A stretch of DNA of 11,852 nt. Source: an uncultured Erysipelotrichaceae bacterium. GTDB lineage: Bacteria; Bacillota_I; Bacilli_A; Erysipelotrichales; Erysipelotrichaceae. Each line of letters begins with the position of its first letter. The first letter of the stretch is position 1. Shown piece after piece: positions 1-6,761 of this stretch. The notes below the pieces were generated by a model. The model saw nothing but the letters and a program-made list of their open reading frames with translations, made no database searches and was not told where the DNA came from. The position numbers were made by a program, and so were the translations under genes. The stretch covers positions 1 through 11,852 of the forward strand of contig CAKUTY010000033.1 in assembly GCA_934692455.1 (NCBI GenBank), read 5' to 3'.

Positions 1-167
1 TAATGGGAAGCGGAACAACAACAGAAAATTTAAAAGATTTTATGCCATATGTTGATGCGTTTATCGTAGGAACATATTTCAAAGAAAATAGAAAAATGTC
101 AGAACCTGTTTTGTATAACAAGGTAAAAGAATTTATGGATGAATGGCATCGTCTAATGGAGGAATAG
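1..167 (+). CDS. BtpA/SgcQ family protein, C-terminal end (partial)
   Basis: Only the last 54 codons are in the window, read in the frame that ends at TAG 165-167; the 5' part lies outside. The visible piece starts with GSGTTTEN, then a stretch containing DAFIVGTYFK, and ends in a charged helix. This matches the C-terminal phosphate-binding part of the TIM-barrel BtpA family (PF03437), where a GSG motif is followed by an 'ADGxIVGTxxK' strand. Family members include SgcQ of the E. coli sgc PTS gene cluster; their reaction is poorly established, with nucleosidase-like or sugar-metabolising roles suggested. It lies 5 bp upstream of a PTS EIIA gene, and that gene's ribosome binding site (158-162) is inside its last codons. 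It therefore probably acts on the product imported by this PTS. Family assignment is from a short fragment and is moderately secure; function is inferred. Confidence 0.7.
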   Translation, partial: MGSGTTTENLKDFMPYVDAFIVGTYFKENRKMSEPVLYNKVKEFMDEWHRLMEE

Positions 168-172
168 TAAAG

Positions 173-577
173 ATGATTGGAATTGTAATAGCTGGCCATG
201 GTAGTTGGCCAAAATCAATGGTTGAAAGTTTAGAACTGATTACGGGAGAACAGCCATGTGTAAAAACGGTTGAAGTAACAGATATTGAGAGTGCTGAATC
301 GATCAAAATGAAAATTGAGAGCGCATTAAAAGAATTAAATGAATGTGATGGGAATGTTATTCTATTAGATTTGTTCGGAGGAAGTCCTAGTCATGCGGTT
401 GTTGCTTTAGAAAATAGAGACAGATTGCTTGCTATTACAGGAGCGAACCTACCAATGCTATTGGAATTATCAATGATGAGAGATAGAGTTCAATTATCTG
501 AGCTAAGTGATGCTTTGTTGGAAATTGGGAAAACAGGCATTAGAGATATATTTGGCGAATTAAAATCGTTATTGTGA
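173..577 (+). CDS. PTS mannose-family EIIA component
   Basis: A 135-residue cytoplasmic phosphocarrier of the mannose/fructose/sorbose PTS family. It accepts phosphate from HPr on a histidine and passes it to EIIB. The N-terminus MIGIVIAGHG carries the expected phospho-acceptor His9 just after the first beta strand. Further on, LDLFGGSPSHAV (about residues 64-75) matches the family's conserved 'DLFGGSP' turn. The length suits a stand-alone EIIA domain. An in-frame ATG at 143 would add ten residues, but 173 is preferred: GGAGG at 158-162 lies 10 nt upstream, and the protein then begins exactly at the first conserved strand. EIIB follows after 12 bp. Sugar specificity cannot be told from EIIA. 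Confidence 0.9.
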   Translation: MIGIVIAGHGSWPKSMVESLELITGEQPCVKTVEVTDIESAESIKMKIESALKELNECDGNVILLDLFGGSPSHAVVALENRDRLLAITGANLPMLLELSMMRDRVQLSELSDALLEIGKTGIRDIFGELKSLL

Positions 578-589
578 GGATGTAAAATT

Positions 590-1066
590 ATGTTTTTAAG
601 AATTGATGATAGATTTATTCACGGACAAGTAGGAGTAACTTGGGTTAGTTATGTTGGATGCTCTGAAATCGTTTTGTGTAATGACGAACTAGCTAAAAAT
701 GAATTGGCAAGTATGATGCAAAAGATGACTGTACCTACAATGAAAGTAACAATTAAGACTGTAGAAGAAGGTATTGAATATTTAAAAGGGAAGAAACCAG
801 CTTCTTTATCGAAATTATTCGTGATTGTTAGTTGTCCACAAGATGCTATCAAACTGATGGATGGGGGCTTAATAATTGAGAACATCAACATAGGTCATAC
901 AGCTCACAAAGATAACAGCACCGAAGTACACTCATGCTTGTTTGTTGATGAAGATTCCTTAAAAGGTTTCCAAGAAATTGAAAAAAGGGGAATCAAACTC
1001 GATTTTCGCTTGGTTCCATCTCATAAAGCACCAAATTTAGATTTCTCTAAAATGACATTAAAATAA
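590..1066 (+). CDS. PTS mannose/sorbose-family EIIB component
   Basis: A 158-residue cytoplasmic EIIB subunit of the mannose-family PTS. It takes phosphate from EIIA and phosphorylates the sugar as it passes through EIIC/EIID. The N-terminal motif RIDDRFIHGQV holds the conserved phosphorylated histidine (His11), and the typical 'VxWV' follows. Length is normal for a separate EIIB (about 160 residues), so EIIA and EIIB are not fused here, unlike E. coli ManX. A ribosome binding site GAGG at 576-579 overlaps the end of the EIIA gene. The next gene, EIIC, starts 30 bp downstream. Family identity is secure; the sugar is unknown. Confidence 0.92.
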   Translation: MFLRIDDRFIHGQVGVTWVSYVGCSEIVLCNDELAKNELASMMQKMTVPTMKVTIKTVEEGIEYLKGKKPASLSKLFVIVSCPQDAIKLMDGGLIIENINIGHTAHKDNSTEVHSCLFVDEDSLKGFQEIEKRGIKLDFRLVPSHKAPNLDFSKMTLK

Positions 1067-1096
1067 ATAAAATATAACAATTATGGAGGAAAGGAT

Positions 1097-1837
1097 ATGT
1101 TATATGCTGCAATAATAACTACACTTGTTGTAGTTATAGGTATATCGGATGAATTAACACTACAATGGCAAATGACACGTGCAATCATTACAGGACCATT
1201 GGTAGGTTTATTGCTAGGTGATGTTCAAACAGGTTTGTATATAGGTGCAACTATTGAATTGATGTTCTTGTCTAATGTTATTGTTGGAGCCGCCGAGATT
1301 CCTGATGTAACTATGGCGTCTGCGATTGCGACAGCTTTATGTATTACAAGCCATGTCCCAACTGAAGTTGCAATAGCGTTATCGGTACCAGTTGCTGTTT
1401 TCGGCCAGTTTATGTCAACAGTTAGATTTAGCGTGTTAGGTGTTCCATTGGCTCACTTAGGCGATAAGCCAGCTGCAAAGGGTGATGTTAAAGGCTTGCT
1501 AAGAACTCCAATTATTGGTTTAATTTGCATTAATCTTCTATATGTAATACCAACTTTTGTTGCCGTATACTTTGGCGCTGATATAGTAAGTGCTGCTGTA
1601 GAAATGATGCCAACAAAATTAATTGATGCGTTTGGCGTCGGAAGTAGTTTACTTGCTGCTGTGGGTTTCGCAATGTTATTAACAATGCTTAAGTCAAGAA
1701 AATTGTTACCATTACTATTTATCGGCTATTTCTTGGCAGCATTCTTGCATGTGAGTATTATTGGAACAGTAATTGTTTCTCTAGCTTTAGCTTTCTTATA
1801 TGCTAACTTAAGTAAAAACGAAGGAGAAGAAGCATGA
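1097..1837 (+). CDS. PTS mannose/sorbose-family EIIC permease
   Basis: A 246-residue integral membrane subunit that, with EIID, forms the sugar channel of a mannose-family PTS. The N-terminal third contains the family signature: GPLVGLLLGDVQTGL followed by GATIELMFL and GAAEIPD (about residues 34-75). The rest is a series of hydrophobic helices. The C-terminus is short and charged (NEGEEA). GGAGGA at 1085-1090, 6 nt before the ATG, is a strong ribosome binding site. The stop overlaps the start of EIID by 4 bp (ATGA at 1834-1837), which predicts translational coupling and matched amounts of the two membrane subunits. No truncation or missing motif is seen. Substrate specificity is not deducible. 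Confidence 0.93.
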   Translation: MLYAAIITTLVVVIGISDELTLQWQMTRAIITGPLVGLLLGDVQTGLYIGATIELMFLSNVIVGAAEIPDVTMASAIATALCITSHVPTEVAIALSVPVAVFGQFMSTVRFSVLGVPLAHLGDKPAAKGDVKGLLRTPIIGLICINLLYVIPTFVAVYFGADIVSAAVEMMPTKLIDAFGVGSSLLAAVGFAMLLTMLKSRKLLPLLFIGYFLAAFLHVSIIGTVIVSLALAFLYANLSKNEGEEA

Positions 1838-2676
1838 GTGAAGTGAATAAAAATAAAGAATTTGAACCATTGACAAAAAGTGATTTATGGAAAATATTCT
1901 TTAGATCATATTGGATTCGTACAGTCAATTGTCCTGATAGAATGCAATCTTTAGGTTTGACTTGCGCCATTACACCTGTAGTAGAAAAATATTATGATAC
2001 GGATGAAGAAAGATCAGAAGTTTTAACAAGATATTTGAATGAATATTTCTTAACAAATCCAATAATGGCCGAATGGATTATTGGCATTTGTGTATCTATC
2101 GAAGAGAAAATCGTTCTAACTAAAGAGGTTACAAGAGATGCTGTTTCAGCGGTCAAGACGGCACTCATGGGTCCTTTAGCAGCGATTGGCGATGGTTTAT
2201 ATAATGGTACATTGAGACCAGTTGTAGCTGGTGTTGCTTGTGCACTTGCGTTAGATGGCAATACGTTTGCTCCTATTCTGTTCTTGTTAATAATGGCAGG
2301 CGTAAATATCTTTATTAGATGGACTGGAATTTTCTGGGGATATAAACAAGGTGCTTCTTTCTTTACTAAATTACAAGAATCAGGTACTTTAGGAAAGATT
2401 ATTGATGCAGCAAATTTGGTTGCGTTTATGGTTGTTGGATCATTTGCTGCTACAAATGTTTCCGTAAAGTTAGGCTTTTCATGGGTTACTCAAGGGACTG
2501 AAAATGTTACCACATTACAAGGCGTATTAGATGGTATTATGCCGATGTGTTTACCTTTAGCATTTACTCTATTTACTTGGTGGCTAATTGAAAAGAAACA
2601 TTTCAAACCATTAACCCTAATTATAATGTACTTATTAGGTGGTATCGTTTTGAGCTATTTAGGAATTTTGGTATAG
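1834..2676 (+). CDS. PTS mannose/sorbose-family EIID component
   Basis: A 280-residue EIID subunit, the second membrane partner of EIIC in mannose-family PTS transporters. The N-terminal soluble part begins with LTKSDLWKIFFRSYWI, a typical EIID opening, and contains residues like 'MQSLGLTCAITPVVEKYY'. The central signature GPLAAIGDGLYNGTLRPV (about residues 113-130) corresponds to the family's 'GPLAGIGDxxFWGTLRPI'. Several hydrophobic helices follow to the C-terminus. Start is by coupling to EIIC, with AAGGAG at 1821-1826, 7 nt upstream of the ATG. Length is as usual for the family. The regulator gene follows after 32 bp without a visible terminator, so transcription probably continues. Confidence 0.93.
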   Translation: MSEVNKNKEFEPLTKSDLWKIFFRSYWIRTVNCPDRMQSLGLTCAITPVVEKYYDTDEERSEVLTRYLNEYFLTNPIMAEWIIGICVSIEEKIVLTKEVTRDAVSAVKTALMGPLAAIGDGLYNGTLRPVVAGVACALALDGNTFAPILFLLIMAGVNIFIRWTGIFWGYKQGASFFTKLQESGTLGKIIDAANLVAFMVVGSFAATNVSVKLGFSWVTQGTENVTTLQGVLDGIMPMCLPLAFTLFTWWLIEKKHFKPLTLIIMYLLGGIVLSYLGILV

Positions 2677-2708
2677 TAATAATAGGTAAATATAATTGAG
2701 GGAATAAT

Positions 2709-3575
2709 ATGGGAATTAATATACTCGCAAATATTGAGAATATACTTCTTGAATGTAGTGAAAATGAAAAGAAAATTGCATTATTTATTTTGAATAATCC
2801 AAAAAAAGTAATTGATTTATCTGTTAAAGAGGTCGCTGATCTAATAGGAACATCAACAGCTTCTATGTCGAGATTTTCAAAAAAATTAGGATTAAACAAC
2901 TATAAAGAACTTAAGCAATATTTATTAGTAGAGGTAGTAAATCAAGAAAAGGATGCTGATAAATACTCTATTGAGGACAAATTAAGTTGGGATAATAGCT
3001 ACGAAGACATGCGACAACAAATGCTTGCGAGTATAAATGCTGTTTGTAAAGGAACATTAGATATAAATCCTGTTGATAAATTAATGGATGCTATAGAAGC
3101 GATAAAAAATGCTAACGTTATTTATTTCTTTGCGTTAGGCTCGAGCGTACTTTCTGCTAGAGATTTACAGCACAAGCTAATGAGATTAGGTAAAAGGTGT
3201 ATTTTTTTAGAAGATAATAACTATGGTGTTCAAAATTTGATTCAAGCAGATGAAAAAGATCTACTGATAGTTGTTTCGTTTGATGGTAGTCATTCAAGAG
3301 TGGTTTCAACAGCTAAGCATGCTAAATATAGAAAAATTAAAATTTTAAGCATTACGAAAGTTGCTTCTAGTAGATTAAAAGGTTTATCTGATTATTGTGT
3401 TTGTGTTCCAAATATTGCGGTAAGTGATGCAAGTTTATCTGCCTTATTCAGAAGATATGGGCAACTAACTGCTGTTGATTTATTGTATGTGGGATTGGCA
3501 AAAATGATATATCCAGATCCTAATAAAGAAATAGAAAAATACAATAAAACGGTTGAAAAATTTACCACATATTAA
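2709..3575 (+). CDS. RpiR/MurR-family transcriptional regulator with SIS domain
   Basis: A 288-residue DNA-binding regulator of the RpiR family. The N-terminal domain (about residues 1-77) has the HTH_6 pattern: LTS-type helices around IDLSVKEVADLIGTSTASMSRFSKKLG (residues 35-61), with the recognition helix near residues 49-60. The C-terminal part (about 125-255) is a SIS domain. It has an ALGSSVLSARDLQHKLMRLG strand-helix at 142-161 and SFDGSHSRVV at 190-199, where family members have the phosphosugar-binding 'SxSGxT' loop. Such regulators sense phosphosugars, so it probably responds to the phosphorylated product of the adjoining PTS. GAGGG at 2698-2702 is its ribosome binding site. It lies in the same transcriptional run as the PTS genes. 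Activator or repressor mode cannot be decided. Confidence 0.9.
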   Translation: MGINILANIENILLECSENEKKIALFILNNPKKVIDLSVKEVADLIGTSTASMSRFSKKLGLNNYKELKQYLLVEVVNQEKDADKYSIEDKLSWDNSYEDMRQQMLASINAVCKGTLDINPVDKLMDAIEAIKNANVIYFFALGSSVLSARDLQHKLMRLGKRCIFLEDNNYGVQNLIQADEKDLLIVVSFDGSHSRVVSTAKHAKYRKIKILSITKVASSRLKGLSDYCVCVPNIAVSDASLSALFRRYGQLTAVDLLYVGLAKMIYPDPNKEIEKYNKTVEKFTTY

Positions 3576-3593
3576 TTAAAAAACGGAGGAAAG

Positions 3594-4475
3594 ATGAATA
3601 ATAAAGGAATTATGTTCACTATTTCCTCCGCTGTTATTTTTGGGATAGCTCCAATTTTTGCTTCAATGTCGTATTTATTTGGTAATACAGCGTTGAATAT
3701 GACTTTTTTTAGAAACTTTTTCTGTGTTCCGGTATTTATAGTTCTTTGTAAAAAGAATGGTATAAGTTTAAAAATCGGAATTGAAGAGTTTAAAAAAATG
3801 TTAATTATTAGTTTGTTTGGTTCATTGATAACTGGCACTTGTTTATATGAGGCATATACATTTGTTGGCGTTGGTACAACTACAACCATACATTTTATGT
3901 ATCCTTTTATTGTATGCTTGGCTAATACTTTGATATTCAAAGAAAGGATTGGAAAGTTTAGAACAATTTGTTTAATTGTGTGTTTAGTTGGTGTTGCCTT
4001 CTTTGTTGATATAAACGATATAAATAATATTAAAGGAATAATAATTGCGTTCATTTCTGCTATAAGTTATGCTTTCTTTATACTTTATTTAGATAAAGAA
4101 AAATTAGCAAATATGCATCCTTATGTGTTTTGCTTTTATTTATCTTCGATAGTAAGTGCTTTTTTCTTAGTTTTTAATATTTTTAAACCAATTATTATAA
4201 TTGATTTAAGTTTAAAGACCTATGTTCTAATGATAATTGCAGCACTAGGCACATCGTATTTAGCTAGTGTTTTATTTAACCTCGGTGTCAAGGAAATTGG
4301 CTCAAGCAAAGCGGCTATTTTTAGTTTATTTGAGCCAGTATTTAGTGTTGTTTTTAGTGCTTTATTATTAAAAGAAACAATTAATATTTTTACTGCGACA
4401 GGATGTGCTTTATTGGCGGCTGGCATATTGGGCTTATCCATTTATGATATGCGGATGAAAAAAATAATATTGTAG
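3594..4475 (+). CDS. DMT superfamily (EamA) transporter
   Basis: A 293-residue membrane protein with about ten hydrophobic segments arranged as two similar halves, the usual EamA/DMT layout. The first half starts GIMFTISSAVIFGIAPIFAS. The second half carries GTSYLASVLFNLGVKEIGSSKAAIFSLFEPVFSVV (about residues 219-253), which matches the conserved end of the second EamA repeat with its 'EP.. ' turn. The C-terminus ends in lysines (MRMKKIIL), as expected for a cytoplasmic tail. GGAGGA at 3585-3590 is a strong ribosome binding site, and only 18 bp separate it from the regulator gene, so it is the last gene of the PTS operon. It may export a by-product or import a related metabolite; the substrate is unknown. 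Confidence 0.85.
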   Translation: MNNKGIMFTISSAVIFGIAPIFASMSYLFGNTALNMTFFRNFFCVPVFIVLCKKNGISLKIGIEEFKKMLIISLFGSLITGTCLYEAYTFVGVGTTTTIHFMYPFIVCLANTLIFKERIGKFRTICLIVCLVGVAFFVDINDINNIKGIIIAFISAISYAFFILYLDKEKLANMHPYVFCFYLSSIVSAFFLVFNIFKPIIIIDLSLKTYVLMIIAALGTSYLASVLFNLGVKEIGSSKAAIFSLFEPVFSVVFSALLLKETINIFTATGCALLAAGILGLSIYDMRMKKIIL

Positions 4476-4480
4476 CTAAT

Positions 4481-4600
4481 CATAGTTGATATGCAGATTA
4501 TTTGTAACTATGTTAAAAGTTAAAAATAGTGTAATAAATAATTCTACATTATTAGCTTTGCATGGAAAAACAAAAGAATATTTAACATCTTTTGATGTTA
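4481..4600 (+). other. Series of three AT-rich inverted repeats in operon 3' region
   Basis: Between the transporter stop and the terminator there are three successive potential hairpins. The first pairs CATAGTT 4481-4487 with AACTATG 4506-4512. The second pairs 4525-4533 with 4545-4553 (nine pairs, one wobble). The third pairs TAACATC 4583-4589 with GATGTTA 4594-4600 around a TTTT loop. They are AT-rich and individually weak, but together they make most of the 3' untranslated stretch foldable. They could stabilise the mRNA end. No gene is seen here. Confidence 0.35.
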
Positions 4601-4613
4601 TTAAATTCAAAAT

Positions 4614-4656
4614 AAAGAGGCAGTTCGTATATATTTCAATATGAAGGCCTCTTTTT
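4614..4656. terminator. Probable bidirectional Rho-independent terminator
   Basis: AAAGAGGC (4614-4621) pairs with GCCTCTTT (4647-4654). The stem continues after a small bulge with TTCGTAT (4624-4630) against ATATGAA (4639-4645), which includes one wobble. A TTTTT run ends it on the + strand, and an A/T-rich tract precedes it, giving T-rich sequence on the - strand. It sits between the stop of the DMT transporter gene (+) and the stop of the repeat-protein gene (-), where genes converge, and is only 6 bp from the latter stop. Confidence 0.85.
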
Positions 4657-4662
4657 AAATTG

Positions 4663-5871
4663 TTATTTTTCACTTAGATTCTCATCTAACTTTCTCTTGC
4701 CTTGTTTAATTTTTTCTAGATATGAGGCAATACTTTCAAATACTTCTCCATCTATTCCAAATATAGCACATGCATCAGCAAGCACCGTTAATTTATCAAC
4801 TGAATCAGGATCTCCTTCTTTGACAATATCATGAATTTCTTTTCCTGATGATAATAAATCTAAGATATTAGCTGCCCATTCTAGGCCAAAGGCTGATAGG
4901 ACAAGACTTAGCCCTTCTAAACTATTATCGATATCAAGTTCTGGTTTATATAATGGCAATAGAATAGTGGCTGCCATGTTTTTATCATAAGTAGTGTAAT
5001 TGACTATTGTCTTATCTTTCTTTAATTGAATTAATTCCTTAATGTGATTATCAATGATAATATTTGAACCAATAACTAAAACTTTAATATCCTCAAATTC
5101 ATTAATTTCATTGATGCTTGTGTTTGATAATTCAAAGATGATTAAATCAGGATCTTGTTCTTCTATTAATTCCTGATAATTTTCTATATTGTCAAAGTTG
5201 AACTTAATCATTGGCATTTTCTTAAGCATTTCACTTAAACTTTTTGAATATTCATTTTCAGTTGCGATAAGATCAATTGTCTTTATTTCTAATTCTTTTA
5301 ATAATTTTCTACTTGTTTTTGCGACTAATGATTTGCCGATAAGTTTGACTCCTTTTTTGGCAGCTTTTTTGGTTAGAAAGAAATATATGCTAGCTGTAGA
5401 AACTCCAATAATGGCAATTGATGTTAATGCTACTGTTGTTGGATTTTCTTTAGCATATTCTATAAAAGTTAAAGCAGGAATTTCTTCTCTTAAGATATTG
5501 TTGCATCGAGTACACCTCTTTTCTTTATAACCTTTTTGGTTTAATGAAGGTTCTTTGATGACTACAAATTCTGAGTAGTTATGACCTAGTGGATTTATAT
5601 CTTCACCAAGTTCCTTATTACATCTTTTACATAGGGCTTGTTTATATCCTTTATCAATACATGTAGGATTTTTCTTAAGTTCCATATTAGTCATTTCATG
5701 GCCTAGTGCTGTAATGGAATTATTTTCTTCTTTATTACAACGTGAACATGTTCTTATTTCTTTGCCATCATCAATACAAGTAGGTTCATTTATTGTTTTC
5801 CATTCGCTGAAGTTTGACTGTTTTAGTTTCTTCTTTATTACATCTAGTGCAGGCACGACTATCTTTACCAT
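4663..5871 (-). CDS. Repeat-containing membrane protein, C-terminal part (frame-disrupted)
   Basis: Downstream half of a gene whose upstream half is in another frame (5786-6583). The ORF opens at 5871, but that ATG has no ribosome binding site and its first 19 residues do not fit the repeat; authentic sequence begins at residue 20 (position 5814). Residues 20-135 hold three repeats of about 38 residues with the pattern W...PTC...G...R.C.RCNKE...I.ALGH; the last has lost its first Cys. Residues 145-166 form one hydrophobic helix followed by KKAAKKGVK, which places the remainder in the cytoplasm. Residues 196-270 look like a receiver fold: strand IDLIATENE, helix, then DPDLIIFEL and IKVLVIGSN. 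The aspartate expected in the second motif is Glu247. Residues 297-402 are helical and unrecognised. Function is unknown; a sensory or signalling role is inferred from the architecture. Confidence 0.6.
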   Translation of the reverse strand: MVKIVVPALDVIKKKLKQSNFSEWKTINEPTCIDDGKEIRTCSRCNKEENNSITALGHEMTNMELKKNPTCIDKGYKQALCKRCNKELGEDINPLGHNYSEFVVIKEPSLNQKGYKEKRCTRCNNILREEIPALTFIEYAKENPTTVALTSIAIIGVSTASIYFFLTKKAAKKGVKLIGKSLVAKTSRKLLKELEIKTIDLIATENEYSKSLSEMLKKMPMIKFNFDNIENYQELIEEQDPDLIIFELSNTSINEINEFEDIKVLVIGSNIIIDNHIKELIQLKKDKTIVNYTTYDKNMAATILLPLYKPELDIDNSLEGLSLVLSAFGLEWAANILDLLSSGKEIHDIVKEGDPDSVDKLTVLADACAIFGIDGEVFESIASYLEKIKQGKRKLDENLSEK

Positions 5872-6379
5872 TTTCTGTACATGTTACTTTCTTTATGGTT
5901 TTCCAGTTTGTGAAGTTATGTCCTAATGCGTTAATGATTCTCGACTCTTTCTTGTTGCATTGCGAGCATGTTCTTACTTCTTCACCTTGGATTATGCAAG
6001 TTGCAGGTTTATAAGTGTTCCAACTAGCAAAATTATGGCCAAGAGCATTAGTTGTGATATTGCTAGATTCATCACATCTTGTACATGCTTTTTGTATTAA
6101 ACCATTTTCGGTGCAAGTAGGATTTTTAATTATTGTTTCACTAAAAATATGACCAAGTTCTGGTATTGGACTATTACGAATTTGGCCACACTGTGCGCAT
6201 TCTTCTTGTTTGATACCAGCCGCAGTACATGTTGGTTGTGTTGTACCAATAATATTCCAAGTATGATTTATCTTTGGAGTATTTGTTTGTTTACGATGCT
6301 GACAATATCGACATAGTTCAACAACAGTGCCTTCATCTTGGCATGTTGCAGGTGTTTCACTTTGAATATGATAATCATG
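5467..6379 (-). repeat. Eight protein-level tandem repeats of about 38-39 residues (Cys-rich)
   Basis: Translating the two frames in turn gives eight consecutive units of 38-39 residues. Each has the core H-x(4-5)-W/x ... P/A-T-C-x(3)-G ... C-x2-C-x ... I-x-A-L-G. Five lie in the upstream frame (from His69 of that ORF, position 6379), the fifth cut by the frame break. Three lie in the downstream frame (to position 5467). The Cys triad and the closing ALGH are the most conserved; the last unit has lost its first Cys. The spacing resembles a small metal-binding or disulfide module, which is common in surface proteins of Bacillota. DNA identity between units is low, so these are old duplications. 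Confidence 0.85.
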
Positions 6380-6583
6380 TTTATTACCAGGAACATAAGT
6401 ACTTTTTTGACATACATCACAAGTAATAAATTGACCTTCACATACAATATTATCGGGATTGTATGTGATTGTGTTTTGACAGTGATCACAGGTTATTGTA
6501 TCGCCATGGATGTGTAGAGGAGTAAAAGCAATAGTTAATAATGTTAATACAAATAAGCAAATGACAGTTCTTTTCTTATTCAT
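5786..6583 (-). CDS. Secreted Cys-rich repeat protein, N-terminal part (frame-disrupted)
   Basis: A 265-residue ORF starting with MNKKRTVICLFVLTLLTIAF, a clear signal peptide with likely cleavage near residues 26-28. Next come two CxxC pairs (Cys32/35 and Cys55/58) in a zinc-ribbon-like segment, then repeats 1-5 from residue 69. AGGAGA at 6589-6594 is a good ribosome binding site, so this is the true gene start. The fifth repeat is intact through ACTRCNKEE, then runs into KLQRMENNK and stops, where the other repeats have ALGH plus a further unit. The missing continuation is present one base further on in the other frame (4663-5814), and about 14 nt of the repeat are absent at the join. It is thus the front of one gene of about 1.9 kb. 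Function is unknown; exposure outside the membrane is inferred. Confidence 0.65.
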   Translation of the reverse strand: MNKKRTVICLFVLTLLTIAFTPLHIHGDTITCDHCQNTITYNPDNIVCEGQFITCDVCQKSTYVPGNKHDYHIQSETPATCQDEGTVVELCRYCQHRKQTNTPKINHTWNIIGTTQPTCTAAGIKQEECAQCGQIRNSPIPELGHIFSETIIKNPTCTENGLIQKACTRCDESSNITTNALGHNFASWNTYKPATCIIQGEEVRTCSQCNKKESRIINALGHNFTNWKTIKKVTCTENGKDSRACTRCNKEETKTVKLQRMENNK

Positions 6584-6698
6584 AGGCGTCTCCTTTCTAT
6601 ACTGTCTCTTTTCATCTTTATAATAAAAAAGTGCAGTTTAAAAGCATTCACCTAAATTGATGATTTTAATATGACTCTCTTATAGAAAAGCCACAATA

Positions 6699-6728
6699 AC
6701 TACAGTAAAGATGACTACAGTAAAGATT
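6699..6728 (+). repeat. Tandem 15-bp direct repeat upstream of sRNA promoter
   Basis: ACTACAGTAAAGAT occurs at 6699-6712 and again at 6714-6727, giving two adjoining units of 15 bp. The second unit runs into the -35 hexamer TTGACA (6727-6732). Paired direct repeats ending at a -35 element are a common arrangement for activator binding, but no regulator can be named. The 15-bp period puts the two copies on somewhat different faces of the helix. Confidence 0.6.
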
Positions 6729-6755
6729 GACAAAGATGAACTATTGTTGTCTAAT
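6727..6755 (+). promoter_or_regulatory. Near-consensus sigma-A promoter for candidate sRNA
   Basis: TTGACA at 6727-6732 (six of six consensus bases) and TCTAAT at 6750-6755 (five of six) are separated by exactly 17 bp. The expected transcription start is near 6762-6763. No + strand protein gene lies downstream; the next gene on either side is on the - strand. The promoter therefore most likely serves the short RNA that follows. Confidence 0.7.
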
Positions 6756-6761
6756 ATGGGC

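Noticed and set aside
143..172. Upstream ATG for the EIIA gene that would add ten residues
   Set aside because: It overlaps the BtpA gene and has no ribosome binding site. GGAGG at 158-162 is placed for the ATG at 173, where family similarity begins.
3572..4054. 160-codon ORF on the - strand, antisense to the DMT transporter
   Set aside because: It covers the well-supported transporter gene, has low-complexity Ile/Lys/Pro-rich translation and no recognisable motif. It is an antisense shadow of AT-rich membrane-protein coding sequence.
4476..4673. 65-codon ORF on the - strand in the convergent gap
   Set aside because: It runs across the terminator hairpin and has no family features. It is better explained as chance in an AT-rich untranslated region.
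5815..5871. ATG at 5871 as a true start of the C-terminal repeat ORF
   Set aside because: No Shine-Dalgarno sequence precedes it, and the first 19 residues are an out-of-frame reading of repeat 5.
5467..6379. CRISPR-like or DNA-level tandem array in the repeat gene
   Set aside because: The periodicity of about 115 bp is seen in the protein. DNA units are diverged and lack identical repeats separated by unique spacers.
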